Below, piece by piece: positions 17,876 to 26,698 of a stretch of 64,000 nt of DNA. A program made the position numbers and the translations under genes. The number at the start of each line of letters is the position of its first letter. Position 1 is the first letter of the stretch. Source of the stretch: Muribaculaceae bacterium (GTDB taxonomy: Bacteria > Bacteroidota > Bacteroidia > Bacteroidales > Muribaculaceae). The stretch lies in assembly GCA_017391675.1 (NCBI GenBank), contig JAFOXR010000040.1, positions 1-64,000 on the forward strand. The letters are read 5' to 3'. The notes beneath the pieces were generated by a model. The model saw only the letters and a program-made list of their open reading frames with translations, made no database searches and had not been told where the DNA came from.

Positions 17876-18828
17876 TGTTTGGTATCATTCTTTGATGCTT
17901 CATCTCCGTAATAAGTCTGCGGGTGTACATGGCGAATATCGCCAGCGATATCCTTGCGCATTTTCACTTTTACATGGTCAAAACCACGGCCGAACACGCC
18001 ATTTACTTTGGATTGTGTGACGAATGCGTGCTTGTCGATAGACTTGATTATGCGGAAAATTGTAACGCTTTCAATCTTGCGGCACATTACCATGAGCATG
18101 GTTACTTCGTTCTTGGTATACCAGCCCACGCCCTTAAGCACGGTGCAGCCTCTATGCGCATCTCTGATGATAGCATCGGCAATCTCTTCCCATTTGTCGG
18201 AGAATATCATGAACTGCACAGCTTGCCTGTTGGAGTTTATTACCATATCGGTAACTATTGAAAGTATCATGATGAAAAGTATACCATATACTATCTTGTC
18301 AAGGCTGTGGAAAAGGAAGTAGGAAGAAGATATGATCATGAAGTCCACATAAAGAATCATGCGTCCTATTGTCACATTGCTATGCTTGGAAACCATGGCT
18401 GCAATAATGTCTGTCCCGCCCGAGCTGCCGTTATGCACAAATGTAAGGCCGATACCGAAACCGCATAGCAGTGCACCTATGATTAGGCTCATGAAAGGTT
18501 GCTGCTCTACAAGCGGAGAGTCAAAGTAGGGCTTGAATAGGGCAATAAGCAAACTTAATACCGTGGTTCCGAAAATGGTGCGCTTAACAAAAGTCCACCC
18601 CACAATCTTTGCTGCAAGAATCAGCAGGAATATGTTTATCGCATAATTGGAAAGAGCAACATTGATACCCCATTTGAAATATAGCAGAGAAGCCATACCG
18701 GCAACGCCGCCGATGACAATTTTCTCTGGAAGAATGAATGCTGTGAATCCAAATGCATAGCAGGCTAAACCTGCGACTATGAATATATAGTCCTGTGCGG
18801 TATTTAATAATTTTGCTTTTGACGACAT
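17872..18828 (-). CDS. YitT-family membrane protein (DUF161 + DUF2179)
   Basis: A 318-residue inner-membrane protein. The first 215 residues hold about five to six hydrophobic helices with the family motifs GGVAGMASLLYF and HNGSSGGTDIIA. The C-terminal 90 residues (DAHRGCTVLKGVGWYTKNEVTMLMV) are the soluble DUF2179 domain, a ferredoxin-like fold thought to bind a ligand. Substrate and function are unknown for the family. It precedes and overlaps tdk by four bases. A -7 box lies 40 bases upstream. Confidence 0.9.
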   Translation of the reverse strand: MSSKAKLLNTAQDYIFIVAGLACYAFGFTAFILPEKIVIGGVAGMASLLYFKWGINVALSNYAINIFLLILAAKIVGWTFVKRTIFGTTVLSLLIALFKPYFDSPLVEQQPFMSLIIGALLCGFGIGLTFVHNGSSGGTDIIAAMVSKHSNVTIGRMILYVDFMIISSSYFLFHSLDKIVYGILFIMILSIVTDMVINSNRQAVQFMIFSDKWEEIADAIIRDAHRGCTVLKGVGWYTKNEVTMLMVMCRKIESVTIFRIIKSIDKHAFVTQSKVNGVFGRGFDHVKVKMRKDIAGDIRHVHPQTYYGDEASKNDTKQ

Positions 18829-18867
18829 GTTGTAATTACATTAGTTGATTAATGTTGTTTGTTATGG

Positions 18868-18875
18868 CAAATTTA
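18868..18875 (-). promoter_or_regulatory. Candidate -7 box for yitT-tdk
   Basis: CAAATTTA on the plus strand reads TAAATTTG on the minus strand, an exact TAnnTTTG, 39 bases before the YitT-family start. No TTG box was found at 19-21 bp. Confidence 0.4.
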
Positions 18876-19017
18876 ATAAAATGTGTTGATAAAAAAGAGC
18901 GAATGGGATAAAAGTTGTTTTTTTTAGATGATATTATGTGTAGTTGTTGTAGATAAAGAAAAAATATGTTACTTTGCAATTTATAAAAGAAATGCATTTA
19001 AGAACCAATACTAGAAT

Positions 19018-19746
19018 ATGAAAAGGATCGTATATTCGATAATAGTACTGTTGGCGATGGTGGTATCATCGTTTACGGCTGAGGCTCAGATGCCAGTATC
19101 GCTCGGTGTGAGGGCCGGAGCTAACATTTCATCTCAGAATATTAATGCTGAAGAATTATATGAAGGTGTGTGCGAGAACAATACAACATGGAAGGCTGGA
19201 TTTCTTGTGGGATTGGTAGCCGATATAAAATTCAGCAATCGTTTTGCCGTTCAGCCAGGCTTATTCTGGAAGCGTCATGCTTATGACTATTTCAATGCCT
19301 CGGTGATGAACGACGGAAGCCGCATGCGCATATCAAGCGGCGAGGCTGGATATTATACATTCCAGATTCCTGTGCTAGCTTCCTATCGTATAAATGTCTC
19401 TGTACTGGAATGGCAGATAGACCTTGGCCCTTATGTGGCATTCGGGGCAGGAGGCAATAATAAACTTGAGACAACCGAAATATCATTGGGCGAAGACGGT
19501 CAGAGTATAAGATCATATAGATACAAGAGCGATTTCTATGGTGAAAGCGATGGTAAAATTGTGGGTTGCGGGAGCTTTGACTGGGGTTTAAAGTTCGGGA
19601 CAGGATTTAAAATTCTCGGAAAGTATTATGTGGGAATACACTATAATGCCGGGATGAAGAACTTGGGCAAGAAGCATGAGGGCTTTAAGGGTAAGCCCAG
19701 TGTAAGTAATAAGAGTGTAGACTTCAGTGTAGGATATAATTTTTAA
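19018..19746 (+). CDS. Outer membrane beta-barrel protein (PorT/opacity-like family)
   Basis: A 242-residue protein with a signal peptide (residues 1-23, cut after TAEA) followed by alternating polar/hydrophobic strands with many aromatic residues and a terminal phenylalanine (VDFSVGYNF), as expected of an eight-to-ten-strand outer-membrane barrel. The opening VSLGVRAGANISSQNI and VGLVADIKFSNRFAVQPGLFW match the porin-family/PorT-like barrel domain. Its role cannot be read from the sequence. A near-consensus TTACTTTG lies at 18969-18976. Confidence 0.8.
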   Translation: MKRIVYSIIVLLAMVVSSFTAEAQMPVSLGVRAGANISSQNINAEELYEGVCENNTTWKAGFLVGLVADIKFSNRFAVQPGLFWKRHAYDYFNASVMNDGSRMRISSGEAGYYTFQIPVLASYRINVSVLEWQIDLGPYVAFGAGGNNKLETTEISLGEDGQSIRSYRYKSDFYGESDGKIVGCGSFDWGLKFGTGFKILGKYYVGIHYNAGMKNLGKKHEGFKGKPSVSNKSVDFSVGYNF

Positions 19747-19760
19747 GGAAGGACTGAAAT

Positions 19761-20105
19761 ATGAAGTTTCTCATAAAGTTTGTGCTGTTTGCAGTTGCGG
19801 TGTATCTTTCTGCCAGTTTTGTGCCAGGAATAGATGTTGCAGGTGTTAAGGGCGCCTTGATAGTGTCGGTAGTGCTTGGATTGCTCAATGCATTTGTGAA
19901 GCCGTTTGTGCAGATGCTTGCATTTCCAGTGAATCTTCTCACATTGGGACTTTTCTCGCTAGTTATAAATGCGCTTATGGTAATCTTGTGTGAGATGTTT
20001 GTGCCTGCGAGCATAGTCGTAGCAGGTTTTGTACCTGCTCTAATCTACAGCGTGATTCTCACGGTTGTGTCATGGGTACTTAATTTTATTTTCTTGAAGG
20101 ATTAA
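19761..20105 (+). CDS. Four-helix membrane protein of the phage-holin superfamily IV (YvlD-like)
   Basis: A 114-residue protein almost wholly made of four transmembrane helices, with the family motifs GIDVAGVKGALIVSVVLGLLNAFVKP (split across helix 2) and FPVNLLTLGLFSLVINALM. The family is named from similarity to mycobacteriophage holins, but members such as YvlD are chromosomal and of unknown function; there is no phage context here. It follows the barrel gene by 14 bases. Confidence 0.85.
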   Translation: MKFLIKFVLFAVAVYLSASFVPGIDVAGVKGALIVSVVLGLLNAFVKPFVQMLAFPVNLLTLGLFSLVINALMVILCEMFVPASIVVAGFVPALIYSVILTVVSWVLNFIFLKD

Positions 20106-20126
20106 GATTGATATTTAACTTTACAA

Positions 20127-20170
20127 TAAAGAGAGCGAGCCAGAATTTTCATCTTGACTCGCTCTCGTCT
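20127..20170 (-). terminator. Terminator between the convergent holin-like gene and trpS
   Basis: GAGAGCGAG pairs with CTCGCTCTC across an 18-base loop. On the minus strand the stem is followed by TTTATT, which suits trpS; on the plus strand the following tract is poor in T. Confidence 0.7.
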
Positions 20171-20189
20171 TGTTATGTTAGAATCTTAA

Positions 20190-21257
20190 TCAGAAGAATC
20201 TCTTGATTCCCATGATTTCTCTTACTTCTTCAAGAGTCTTAGACGCTCTAGCTCTAGCTTTTTCAGCACCCATCTTCACTGCTTTAGCTAGGTATTCATC
20301 GTTGTTTTGAATGTCGATGATGCGTTCGCGGATAGGAGCAGTTACTTTGATGATGTCTTCGGCAAGTTCTTTCTTCAAGTCGCCGTAGCGTATAGAGCAG
20401 TCGTTGTAGGCATCGGTAAAGAACTTAACCTTATCTTGTGTAGAAACAAGTTCAAGCAATGTGAACAGGTTCTTGATAGGTTCGCTCATAGGAGAGTTAG
20501 GCGCTTTAGGACCTTCATCGGTAACGGCGCGCATGACTTTCTTGCGTAGCACTTTTTCTTCATCAAGCAAGTAGATGCAGTTGCCTTCCGATTTGCCCAT
20601 CTTTCCTGAACCGTCAAGTCCTGGAACCTTCACGGCATTGCCGCCAAAGTTGAAGTTGGCAGGTTCCTTGAAGTATTCCACGCCATAAACCGAGTTGAAA
20701 CGGCGAGCAAAGCGGCGTGTCAATTCAAGGTGCTGTTCCTGGTCCTTTCCTACTGGAACAAGATCGGCATGCTGGATAAGGATATCCACAGCCATAAGAG
20801 TAGGATAGGTTAGCAAGCCAGCGTTTACGCGCTTATTGGAATCGGTTCCGATGATTTCCTTTTCAATGTTGTCATCATTGTCATTATCGGTCTTGATGCC
20901 AAGTTGCTTTCTTGCCTTGTCCTTGAATGAAGCTGTACGCATAAGTTCGCCTATACCCACATGCATGTTGAGCAACAGGAACATTTCAGATATTTCCGGT
21001 ACATCACTTTGTACAAAGATTGTTGATTTTTCAGGGTCAAGTCCGGCAGCCAAGTATTCCGACAGAATGCTCTTTACATTATTGTGAAGAATCTTTGGGT
21101 CGGGGTGTGTTGTGAGAGCATGAAGGTCGGCAATGAAGAAGTTGCTGTCATATACTCCTTCTTCTTGCATTCTCACGAATTTGCTTAGTGCGCCATAGTA
21201 GTTGCCTAGGTGCAATTGTCCAGTGGCGCGAATTCCGCTAAGTACAATTTCTTTCAT
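20190..21257 (-). CDS. trpS: Tryptophanyl-tRNA synthetase
   Basis: A 355-residue class I synthetase. The HIGH-like motif is in TGQLHLGNYYGAL (residues 12-24) and the KMSKS motif appears as KMGKSEGN. Between them lie the Rossmann fold residues VPVGKDQEQHLELTR. It charges tRNA-Trp. It follows the Lrp-type regulator gene by 23 bases on the same strand, so the two are probably one transcript. Confidence 0.96.
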   Translation of the reverse strand: MKEIVLSGIRATGQLHLGNYYGALSKFVRMQEEGVYDSNFFIADLHALTTHPDPKILHNNVKSILSEYLAAGLDPEKSTIFVQSDVPEISEMFLLLNMHVGIGELMRTASFKDKARKQLGIKTDNDNDDNIEKEIIGTDSNKRVNAGLLTYPTLMAVDILIQHADLVPVGKDQEQHLELTRRFARRFNSVYGVEYFKEPANFNFGGNAVKVPGLDGSGKMGKSEGNCIYLLDEEKVLRKKVMRAVTDEGPKAPNSPMSEPIKNLFTLLELVSTQDKVKFFTDAYNDCSIRYGDLKKELAEDIIKVTAPIRERIIDIQNNDEYLAKAVKMGAEKARARASKTLEEVREIMGIKRFF

Positions 21258-21280
21258 AAAATATAATGTCGTTTTTTTGA

Positions 21281-21751
21281 TTAATCGTTGTTTGATGATG
21301 CGGGTATCTGGCGGCGGAACTCTTCCTTGAATGAGATGAGGGTTTCGGTTCGTGCCAGCCCTAGTGTCTGAATCTTGCTTTGGATAATTTTAAGCAAGTG
21401 ATTGTTGTTTTTCGCAAAAAGCTTAATAAGCAGGTCGTATTTTCCTGTTGTAAGGTGGCATTCTACCACTTCAGGAATTTCTTTCAGTTTAGCCACTATT
21501 TCGTCAAACTTAGAAGTGTCATTAAGGAAAAATCCTATATACGCACAAGTGTCAAAACCCACCGATGTCGGCTCAATGAGAGTCTCGTAGCCTTTTATAA
21601 CACCTGTAGCTTGCAGTTTTTGAATCCTTTGATGAATAGCAGCACCCGATACTCCACATTCACGAGCAATTTCAAGATAGGGCTTGCGTGCGTTCAGCGA
21701 AAGCATTTCCAGTATCTTGTTGTCTAGTGAATCTAATTGCGAATTTGCCAT
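21281..21751 (-). CDS. Lrp/AsnC-family transcriptional regulator
   Basis: A 156-residue protein: residues 1-60 are a winged helix-turn-helix (LDNKILEMLSLNARKPYLEIARECGVSGAAIHQRI), and residues 70-145 are the RAM ligand-binding and oligomerisation domain (VGFDTCAYIGFFL, PEVVECHLTTGKYDLLI). Members respond to amino acids and control amino-acid metabolism. Co-location with trpS suggests, but does not prove, an amino-acid-responsive control. Confidence 0.93.
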   Translation of the reverse strand: MANSQLDSLDNKILEMLSLNARKPYLEIARECGVSGAAIHQRIQKLQATGVIKGYETLIEPTSVGFDTCAYIGFFLNDTSKFDEIVAKLKEIPEVVECHLTTGKYDLLIKLFAKNNNHLLKIIQSKIQTLGLARTETLISFKEEFRRQIPASSNND

Positions 21752-21792
21752 AATTCTGGGATATGTTTGTTATATATTTTGTAAAATTGTCT

Positions 21793-21800
21793 TATTTTTG
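21793..21800 (+). promoter_or_regulatory. Candidate -7 box for the acetyltransferase gene
   Basis: TATTTTTG matches TAnnTTTG and lies 60 bases before the ATG at 21861. A TTTG at 21766-21769 is 23 bp upstream, a little longer than usual. A candidate minus-strand box (TAATTTTG, 21836-21843) for the lrp gene lies downstream of it, so the two transcripts would overlap. Confidence 0.45.
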
Positions 21801-21835
21801 TAGGCTTACTTTATAAGCCGATTTTAAAATACGAG

Positions 21836-21843
21836 CAAAATTA
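21836..21843 (-). promoter_or_regulatory. Candidate -7 box for lrp-trpS
   Basis: CAAAATTA on the plus strand is TAATTTTG on the minus strand, an exact match to the -7 consensus, 84 bases before the lrp start. No upstream TTG box was found. Confidence 0.35.
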
Positions 21844-21860
21844 GTAAAAAAATAGATACT

Positions 21861-22409
21861 ATGATAGTTTATTCGCATGTTTTGCCAGAATCTGCAATAT
21901 TAAACCAGATAGAAATGCTGTATGTGGGCTCTTTTCCTCCAGTAGAACGCAGGGCATTTGCCAATGTGAAGGTGTTGCTTGAGAAAGATAATGTCCCGTT
22001 TCATATAATAGCGGCAACCGAGGGCGATGAGCTTGTGGGCTTTCTGAGTTATTGGGATTTCGGCACATTCCGTTATATAGAACACTTTGCTGTAGATGTG
22101 AAGAAACGCGGAAATGGAATAGGCTCAGGCATACTGGAACATTTTATTGCGGAGAACGGTAAAGTGCCGGTTGTGCTTGAAGTTGAATTGCCTGAAGCAT
22201 ATGACGCTCGCCGCCGAGTGGATTTCTATATGCGTCATTGCTTCATTATATGGAAAAGGCTTAAGTATATTCAGCCGCCTTATGAGCGTGGAGGAGATTC
22301 ACTGGAAATGAAACTGATGACTCTTCATGTTAATGATCAGAACAAGGTTTCGGAGATGGCTGGCATAATCCAGAACGAGGTGTATAAGCCCATAGAAGAG
22401 TATCTGTGA
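21861..22409 (+). CDS. GNAT-family N-acetyltransferase
   Basis: A 182-residue protein with a GNAT fold: strand 4 DELVGFLSYWDFGTFRYIEHFAVD, then the acetyl-CoA pyrophosphate loop KKRGNGIGSGILEHF (about residues 83-97; R/Q-x-x-G-x-G/A form), followed by VPVVLEVELPEAYDARRRVDFYMRHCF. The acceptor substrate cannot be told from sequence; such stand-alone proteins acetylate small amines or protein N-termini. Confidence 0.88.
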   Translation: MIVYSHVLPESAILNQIEMLYVGSFPPVERRAFANVKVLLEKDNVPFHIIAATEGDELVGFLSYWDFGTFRYIEHFAVDVKKRGNGIGSGILEHFIAENGKVPVVLEVELPEAYDARRRVDFYMRHCFIIWKRLKYIQPPYERGGDSLEMKLMTLHVNDQNKVSEMAGIIQNEVYKPIEEYL

Positions 22410-22495
22410 GAATGCCGTGAGCATGAAGTGTGTTAAATATGGAATTAGTAGTTGTTAAAAGGCGAACAAAAGCAAGTGCGTATTGTTAAAATAAG

Positions 22496-22503
22496 TAATT
22501 TTG
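22496..22503 (+). promoter_or_regulatory. Candidate -7 box for znuA-znuC
   Basis: TAATTTTG at 22496-22503 matches TAnnTTTG and is 33 bases before the znuA ATG. No TTG box stands at the normal distance, and I see no obvious Zur-type palindrome. Confidence 0.4.
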
Positions 22504-22536
22504 ATAGACCTGTAACTGCAAAATACAAAAGAAAAG

Positions 22537-23454
22537 ATGAAAAGAAAGACAATATATATATGGGGTAGTGTGATTATATTCATATCGGTGTGTCTTGCAC
22601 TCGGTTTTGTGTCAACATATAATCCTATTCCCACTAAGCCTGTCCTGGCAGTTTCCATTCAGCCGCAGAAGTACTTTCTTGACCGTATTGTGGGAGATAA
22701 GTACCAGGTAATGTGCATGCTAGCGCAAGGTAGTAACCCCGAAGCTTATGAACCAAGTTTTCATCATCTGGTGAATCTTGAGAAGTGCAATGCCTATTTC
22801 TGCATGGGAAATATAGGCTTTGAACTTGCTGTGCTTGACAAGGTGAAGAAGAATAATCCCGACTTGATGATAATAGACACATCGGAAAATATAGAGCTGC
22901 TGCGGGGGACTCATGATGGAGTGTCTTCGCAATGCGATCATAATCATGCTCATGGACATTCGCATAGTCATGAGGTGGATCCGCATGTGTGGACGTCGGT
23001 AGTGAATGCCAAGATTATTGTAGAGAATTTATACAAGTCGGTAATCGTGCTTGATTCTCGCAACAAGACATACTATACCAGGAATTATAACAAGTTGTTG
23101 ACCGAACTCAACGAACTGGAAGATTCCATTAAAAAGCAGATGATTGGAGCCGAAGGTACAGCCTTTGCTGTGTGGCATCCTTCATTGAGCTACTTTGCCA
23201 GGGACTATGGCTTGATACAGATTGCAATGGAGAATGAGGGCAAGGAAGTGCCAGCCGCTGTGCTGAAAAAAGAAATTGACATGGCGCGTGAAAAGAATGT
23301 GAAAGTGATGTTCTATCAGAAAGAGTTTGATAACCGTCAGATACAAACGATAAGCAGTCAGCTAGGAACTGAAATGGTTGAAATAAATCCTATGGGTTAC
23401 GAGTGGGCTGATGAAATGAGGAAAATAGCAAATGCAATCACAGCAAAACAATAA
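22537..23454 (+). CDS. znuA: Zinc ABC transporter substrate-binding protein
   Basis: A 305-residue cluster A-I binding protein. It starts with an uncleaved or lipid-free hydrophobic segment (residues 7-26). Metal ligands of the family are visible: a histidine in EPSFHH, the histidine of DPHVWTS, the histidine of WHPSLSYFARDYG, and a late acidic residue. A histidine-rich loop (CDHNHAHGHSHSHE) precedes DPHVW, which marks zinc rather than manganese binders. It overlaps the ATPase gene by 23 bases. Confidence 0.92.
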   Translation: MKRKTIYIWGSVIIFISVCLALGFVSTYNPIPTKPVLAVSIQPQKYFLDRIVGDKYQVMCMLAQGSNPEAYEPSFHHLVNLEKCNAYFCMGNIGFELAVLDKVKKNNPDLMIIDTSENIELLRGTHDGVSSQCDHNHAHGHSHSHEVDPHVWTSVVNAKIIVENLYKSVIVLDSRNKTYYTRNYNKLLTELNELEDSIKKQMIGAEGTAFAVWHPSLSYFARDYGLIQIAMENEGKEVPAAVLKKEIDMAREKNVKVMFYQKEFDNRQIQTISSQLGTEMVEINPMGYEWADEMRKIANAITAKQ

Positions 23455-24136
23455 TATAATCACGCTTGAAAATGTGGTTGTGGGATACGACCACGATATA
23501 ATACTCCCCAATGTTGATCTTGCGATAAGAAAAGGGGATTTCATGGCTATTACTGGACCGAATGGTGGCGGTAAAACCTCTTTGCTGCGTGTAATCCTCG
23601 GTTTGTTGAAGCCTATTAGCGGCAAAGTGAGATTCTTTGACGGAGAGGTTGAAACAGATAGGCTGAACTTAGGCTATCTTCCTCAGAAAAACATGATAGA
23701 CAGCCGTTTCCCGATTACTGTTGAGGAAGTGGTGGAGTCGGGCTTAATTTCGGGCAGAAGCTTGTTGAACAAGCGTTTGTCGCCGAAAGAAAAGGAACGG
23801 GTGAACGAAATACTTGAACTAGTGGGAATGGAATCGTATCGAAGGGCTGCAATAGGAAGCCTTTCGGGAGGACAGCTCCAGAGAGTTCTCATAGGTCGCA
23901 GTATAATTTCCAATCCATCGGTACTGGTCTTTGACGAGCCGTTGTCCTATGTAGACAAGACATTCGAATCCAAGTTTTATGAGATTGTTGAGGCTTTGGC
24001 AAAGGATACAACTATAATCTTAGTGTCGCATGAAGTGACTCGCATAATGCAGATGGCCAACAGGCATATCATAGTGGACCATGGCATAGAAGACTGTCAT
24101 GCCCATCGCCATTATGTGCGTACCGATTGCTTATAA
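23432..24136 (+). CDS. znuC: Zinc ABC transporter ATP-binding protein
   Basis: A 234-residue ABC ATPase with Walker A GPNGGGKTS (residues 42-50), Q-loop LPQKNMID, signature LSGGQLQR, Walker B VLVFDEP and H-switch SHE. It starts inside the end of znuA, so the two are translationally coupled. The membrane permease (znuB) that normally completes the transporter is absent: the next gene on this strand is the copper ATPase. The C-terminus is histidine-rich (DCHAHRHY). Confidence 0.92.
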   Translation: MQSQQNNNIITLENVVVGYDHDIILPNVDLAIRKGDFMAITGPNGGGKTSLLRVILGLLKPISGKVRFFDGEVETDRLNLGYLPQKNMIDSRFPITVEEVVESGLISGRSLLNKRLSPKEKERVNEILELVGMESYRRAAIGSLSGGQLQRVLIGRSIISNPSVLVFDEPLSYVDKTFESKFYEIVEALAKDTTIILVSHEVTRIMQMANRHIIVDHGIEDCHAHRHYVRTDCL

Positions 24137-24269
24137 ATGTTGATGTCGCTTACTTCTGCAGGTCCTCAATGTTTAAACACCCTACTTTGGGGTGAATTTT
24201 ATCCTCGGTGGTATGCACGCTTATGCTTAATGGAGAATACGAACCGAGAATAAAAAAATAAATTTTGCC

Positions 24270-24277
24270 TATCTTTG
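24270..24277 (+). promoter_or_regulatory. Candidate -7 box for copA
   Basis: TATCTTTG matches TAnnTTTG exactly and lies 38 bases before the first ATG of copA. It indicates that copA is transcribed separately from znuAC. The -33 region is only A/T-rich. Confidence 0.5.
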
Positions 24278-24315
24278 TATTCACTATTTTGTTATAAAGT
24301 AGAAAACAGCAATTA

Positions 24316-26553
24316 ATGATTATGAATACAGAAGATAAAGGCATCATATCTCGCGTGTATCCTGTAGTGGGAATGCATTGCGCTGCTTGTGCTGCCCGTA
24401 TAAATAAGGTTCTTGGAAAGCAGGCGGGAGTCGTGGAGTGCTCGGTGAATCTGGCGGCTAATAATGTGTCTCTTAAATATAATTCTACTGTTACTACTGC
24501 CGAAAATTTAGCTGAGGCTGTTGACCGAATGGGGTTCAGGCTTATTGTTGACTCTGGCGGAGAAACCGAGGCTGAATCGGAAGGGAAAAAGCGGTATAAG
24601 AAACTGAAAACGAATACTTTGTGGGCAATTCTGCTTTCTTTTCCTATAGTGCTGTTGTCAATGGTGTTCATGAATGTACCATATGCCAATGAGATTATGG
24701 CACTGCTCGCTACTCCAGTGGTGCTGTATTTTGGCAGGGGATTCTTCGTGAATGCTTGGAAACAGCTAAAACAGAAATCAGCCAATATGGATACTCTGGT
24801 GGCGTTGAGTATAGGCGTTGCCTATCTGTTCAGCCTATTTAATATGCTGTATCCGGAATTCTGGTTGAAAAGGGGTGTGCAGCCGCATGTCTATTTTGAG
24901 GCGTCAAGCGTGATTGTAGCATTTATATTGCTGGGAAGGACTCTTGAAGAAAAGGCCAAAGGAAATACTACTACTGCTATAAAGAAACTCATAGGTCTAG
25001 CTCCAAAGACTGCAATGCTTGTGAGTGACGATGGCTCTATGAATGAAGTGGTGATAGAAACAATAAAAGTCGGTGACTTGATTGCGGTGCGTCCAGGAGA
25101 GAAGATACCAGTCGACGGAGTTGTGGAGTCGGGAACTTCTTATGTTGACGAGAGTATGCTCAGCGGTGAGGCCGTTCCCGTATCAAAGACTGTTGACGGA
25201 ACAGTTTATGCAGGAACGATAAATCAGAAAGGCTCATTCAAGTTCCGTGCAACCAAAGTGGGTTCCGACACAATGCTGGCAATGATAATACGCATGGTGC
25301 AGGAAGCTCAGGGCAGCAAGGCTCCCTTACAGCGCATCGTAGATAAGGTGGCGGGCGTATTTGTCCCTGTGATAGTTTCCATTGCTATGTTGTCGATGAT
25401 ACTGTGGATAGCCTTGGGTGGTGATGACGGAGTCGTGCATGGAATCCTCGCATTTGTCACAGTAGTGATTATTGCGTGTCCTTGTGCGCTTGGACTGGCG
25501 ACCCCCACAGCTATAATGGTAGGCATAGGCAAAGGTGCCGAGAATGGAATCCTTATTAAAGATGCCAAGAGCCTTGAAGTGGCTAAGAATATTGATGTGG
25601 TAGTGCTTGACAAGACAGGAACTATTACCGAAGGACACCCCGAAGTTGCCGATGTTGTTCCAGCCGAAGGCATTGATATAGATGCGGTCGCAAATGCAGT
25701 GTATAGTCTTGAGTCTCAATCGGAGCACCCGCTTGCCGAAGCTATCGTGAGGCATTTCAAGATGGCTGATGCTCAGTTGCTTGAAGTGGGACAGTTTGAA
25801 TCGGTTGCGGGGCATGGAGTAGAAGGCGTTGTTGCTGGCCGTCCTTATTATGTAGGAAATGCAAAATACTTGAGGTCAAAAGGCGTTAAGCTCGAAAGCT
25901 ATCTTGAAACGCGTGCCAATGAGCTGGAACAGGCTGCAATGACCGTAGTGTGGGTAGCCGACGACGAACGCTCATTGGGAATCATTTCGGTAGTAGACAA
26001 AGTGAAGCAGTCATCGGTCGAAGCCGTGAGCCGATTGCATGATATGGGAATAACAATCTACATGCTCACCGGGGACAATCGCGCAACAGCCGAAGCCGTG
26101 GCATCACAAGTGGGCATACAGTATTATAAAGCATCGGTCTTGCCTCAAGGTAAAGCTGAATTCATAAAGAAAATGCAGCAGGAAGGGCATTGCGTGGCTA
26201 TGGTGGGTGACGGCATCAATGACAGTGCAGCGCTTGCTCAAGCCGATATAGGCATAGCCATGGGGCGAGGTAGCGACATTGCATTGGATATCTCAAAAAT
26301 GGCTATTGTAAAGAATGATTTGACTAAGATTCCGCAAGCAATAAAATTGTCGAAAAGAATCGTCCGCACCATACATCAGAACCTGTTCTGGGCATTTGTC
26401 TATAATATGATAGGCGTACCTGTTGCCGCCGGAATCCTGTTCCCGATAAACGGATTCTTGCTTAACCCGATGATAGCAGGTGCCGCAATGGCGATGAGCA
26501 GCGTGAGTGTAGTGACTAACAGCCTGCAGTCCATAAGACGCTGCCGCTTGTGA
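24316..26553 (+). CDS. copA: Copper-translocating P1B-type ATPase
   Basis: A 745-residue inner-membrane Cu(I) exporter. One N-terminal HMA domain has the motif GMHCAAC (C22, C25). Six to eight transmembrane helices include the ion site C388-P389-C390. The actuator motif is SGEAVPV, the phosphorylation site D432 in DKTGT, the nucleotide-binding His-Pro in SEHPLAE, and the hinge GDGINDS. The helix-7/8 residues YN and M..SS ([16 protein letters not shown]) mark copper specificity. A second ATG at 24322 is equally possible as start. Confidence 0.95.
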   Translation: MIMNTEDKGIISRVYPVVGMHCAACAARINKVLGKQAGVVECSVNLAANNVSLKYNSTVTTAENLAEAVDRMGFRLIVDSGGETEAESEGKKRYKKLKTNTLWAILLSFPIVLLSMVFMNVPYANEIMALLATPVVLYFGRGFFVNAWKQLKQKSANMDTLVALSIGVAYLFSLFNMLYPEFWLKRGVQPHVYFEASSVIVAFILLGRTLEEKAKGNTTTAIKKLIGLAPKTAMLVSDDGSMNEVVIETIKVGDLIAVRPGEKIPVDGVVESGTSYVDESMLSGEAVPVSKTVDGTVYAGTINQKGSFKFRATKVGSDTMLAMIIRMVQEAQGSKAPLQRIVDKVAGVFVPVIVSIAMLSMILWIALGGDDGVVHGILAFVTVVIIACPCALGLATPTAIMVGIGKGAENGILIKDAKSLEVAKNIDVVVLDKTGTITEGHPEVADVVPAEGIDIDAVANAVYSLESQSEHPLAEAIVRHFKMADAQLLEVGQFESVAGHGVEGVVAGRPYYVGNAKYLRSKGVKLESYLETRANELEQAAMTVVWVADDERSLGIISVVDKVKQSSVEAVSRLHDMGITIYMLTGDNRATAEAVASQVGIQYYKASVLPQGKAEFIKKMQQEGHCVAMVGDGINDSAALAQADIGIAMGRGSDIALDISKMAIVKNDLTKIPQAIKLSKRIVRTIHQNLFWAFVYNMIGVPVAAGILFPINGFLLNPMIAGAAMAMSSVSVVTNSLQSIRRCRL

Positions 26554-26606
26554 TGCACTGTGCAAGAATGATAGAAAAATATGAAAAAATATTTGGGGTA
26601 AAGTGC

Positions 26607-26636
26607 TTGTAGTGTAGGAAATTATGCTTACCTTTG
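26607..26636 (+). promoter_or_regulatory. Promoter of rpsA
   Basis: TTG (26607-26609), 19 bp, then TACCTTTG (26629-26636): a full Bacteroidetes primary promoter. Transcription would start near 26643, giving an untranslated leader of about 55 bases that contains a hairpin at 26648-26664. Confidence 0.75.
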
Positions 26637-26647
26637 CACCCAAATGT

Positions 26648-26664
26648 CCGGCAATGAGTGCCGG
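26648..26664 (+). promoter_or_regulatory. Hairpin in the rpsA leader
   Basis: CCGGCA-ATGAG-TGCCGG is a perfect 6-bp GC-rich stem with a five-base loop at the very start of the predicted rpsA transcript. It has no T-run, so it is not a terminator. It could stabilise the mRNA or be a site for S1 autoregulation; neither is shown. Confidence 0.4.
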
Positions 26665-26698
26665 CAGAGAGTATTAACAATTTTATTAACTAATTTAA

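Noticed and set aside
19761-20105. Prophage signal from the holin-like protein
   Set aside because: The family is chromosomal in many bacteria and no other phage gene is nearby.
24178-24202. Possible terminator between znuC and copA
   Set aside because: The stem CACCC/GGGTG is only 5 bp and followed by a weak AATTTTAT tract; not strong enough to call.
24150-24785. 211-residue open frame on the minus strand at the start of copA
   Set aside because: It is antisense to the conserved copA N-terminus, has no recognisable domain, and its composition follows from copA codons.
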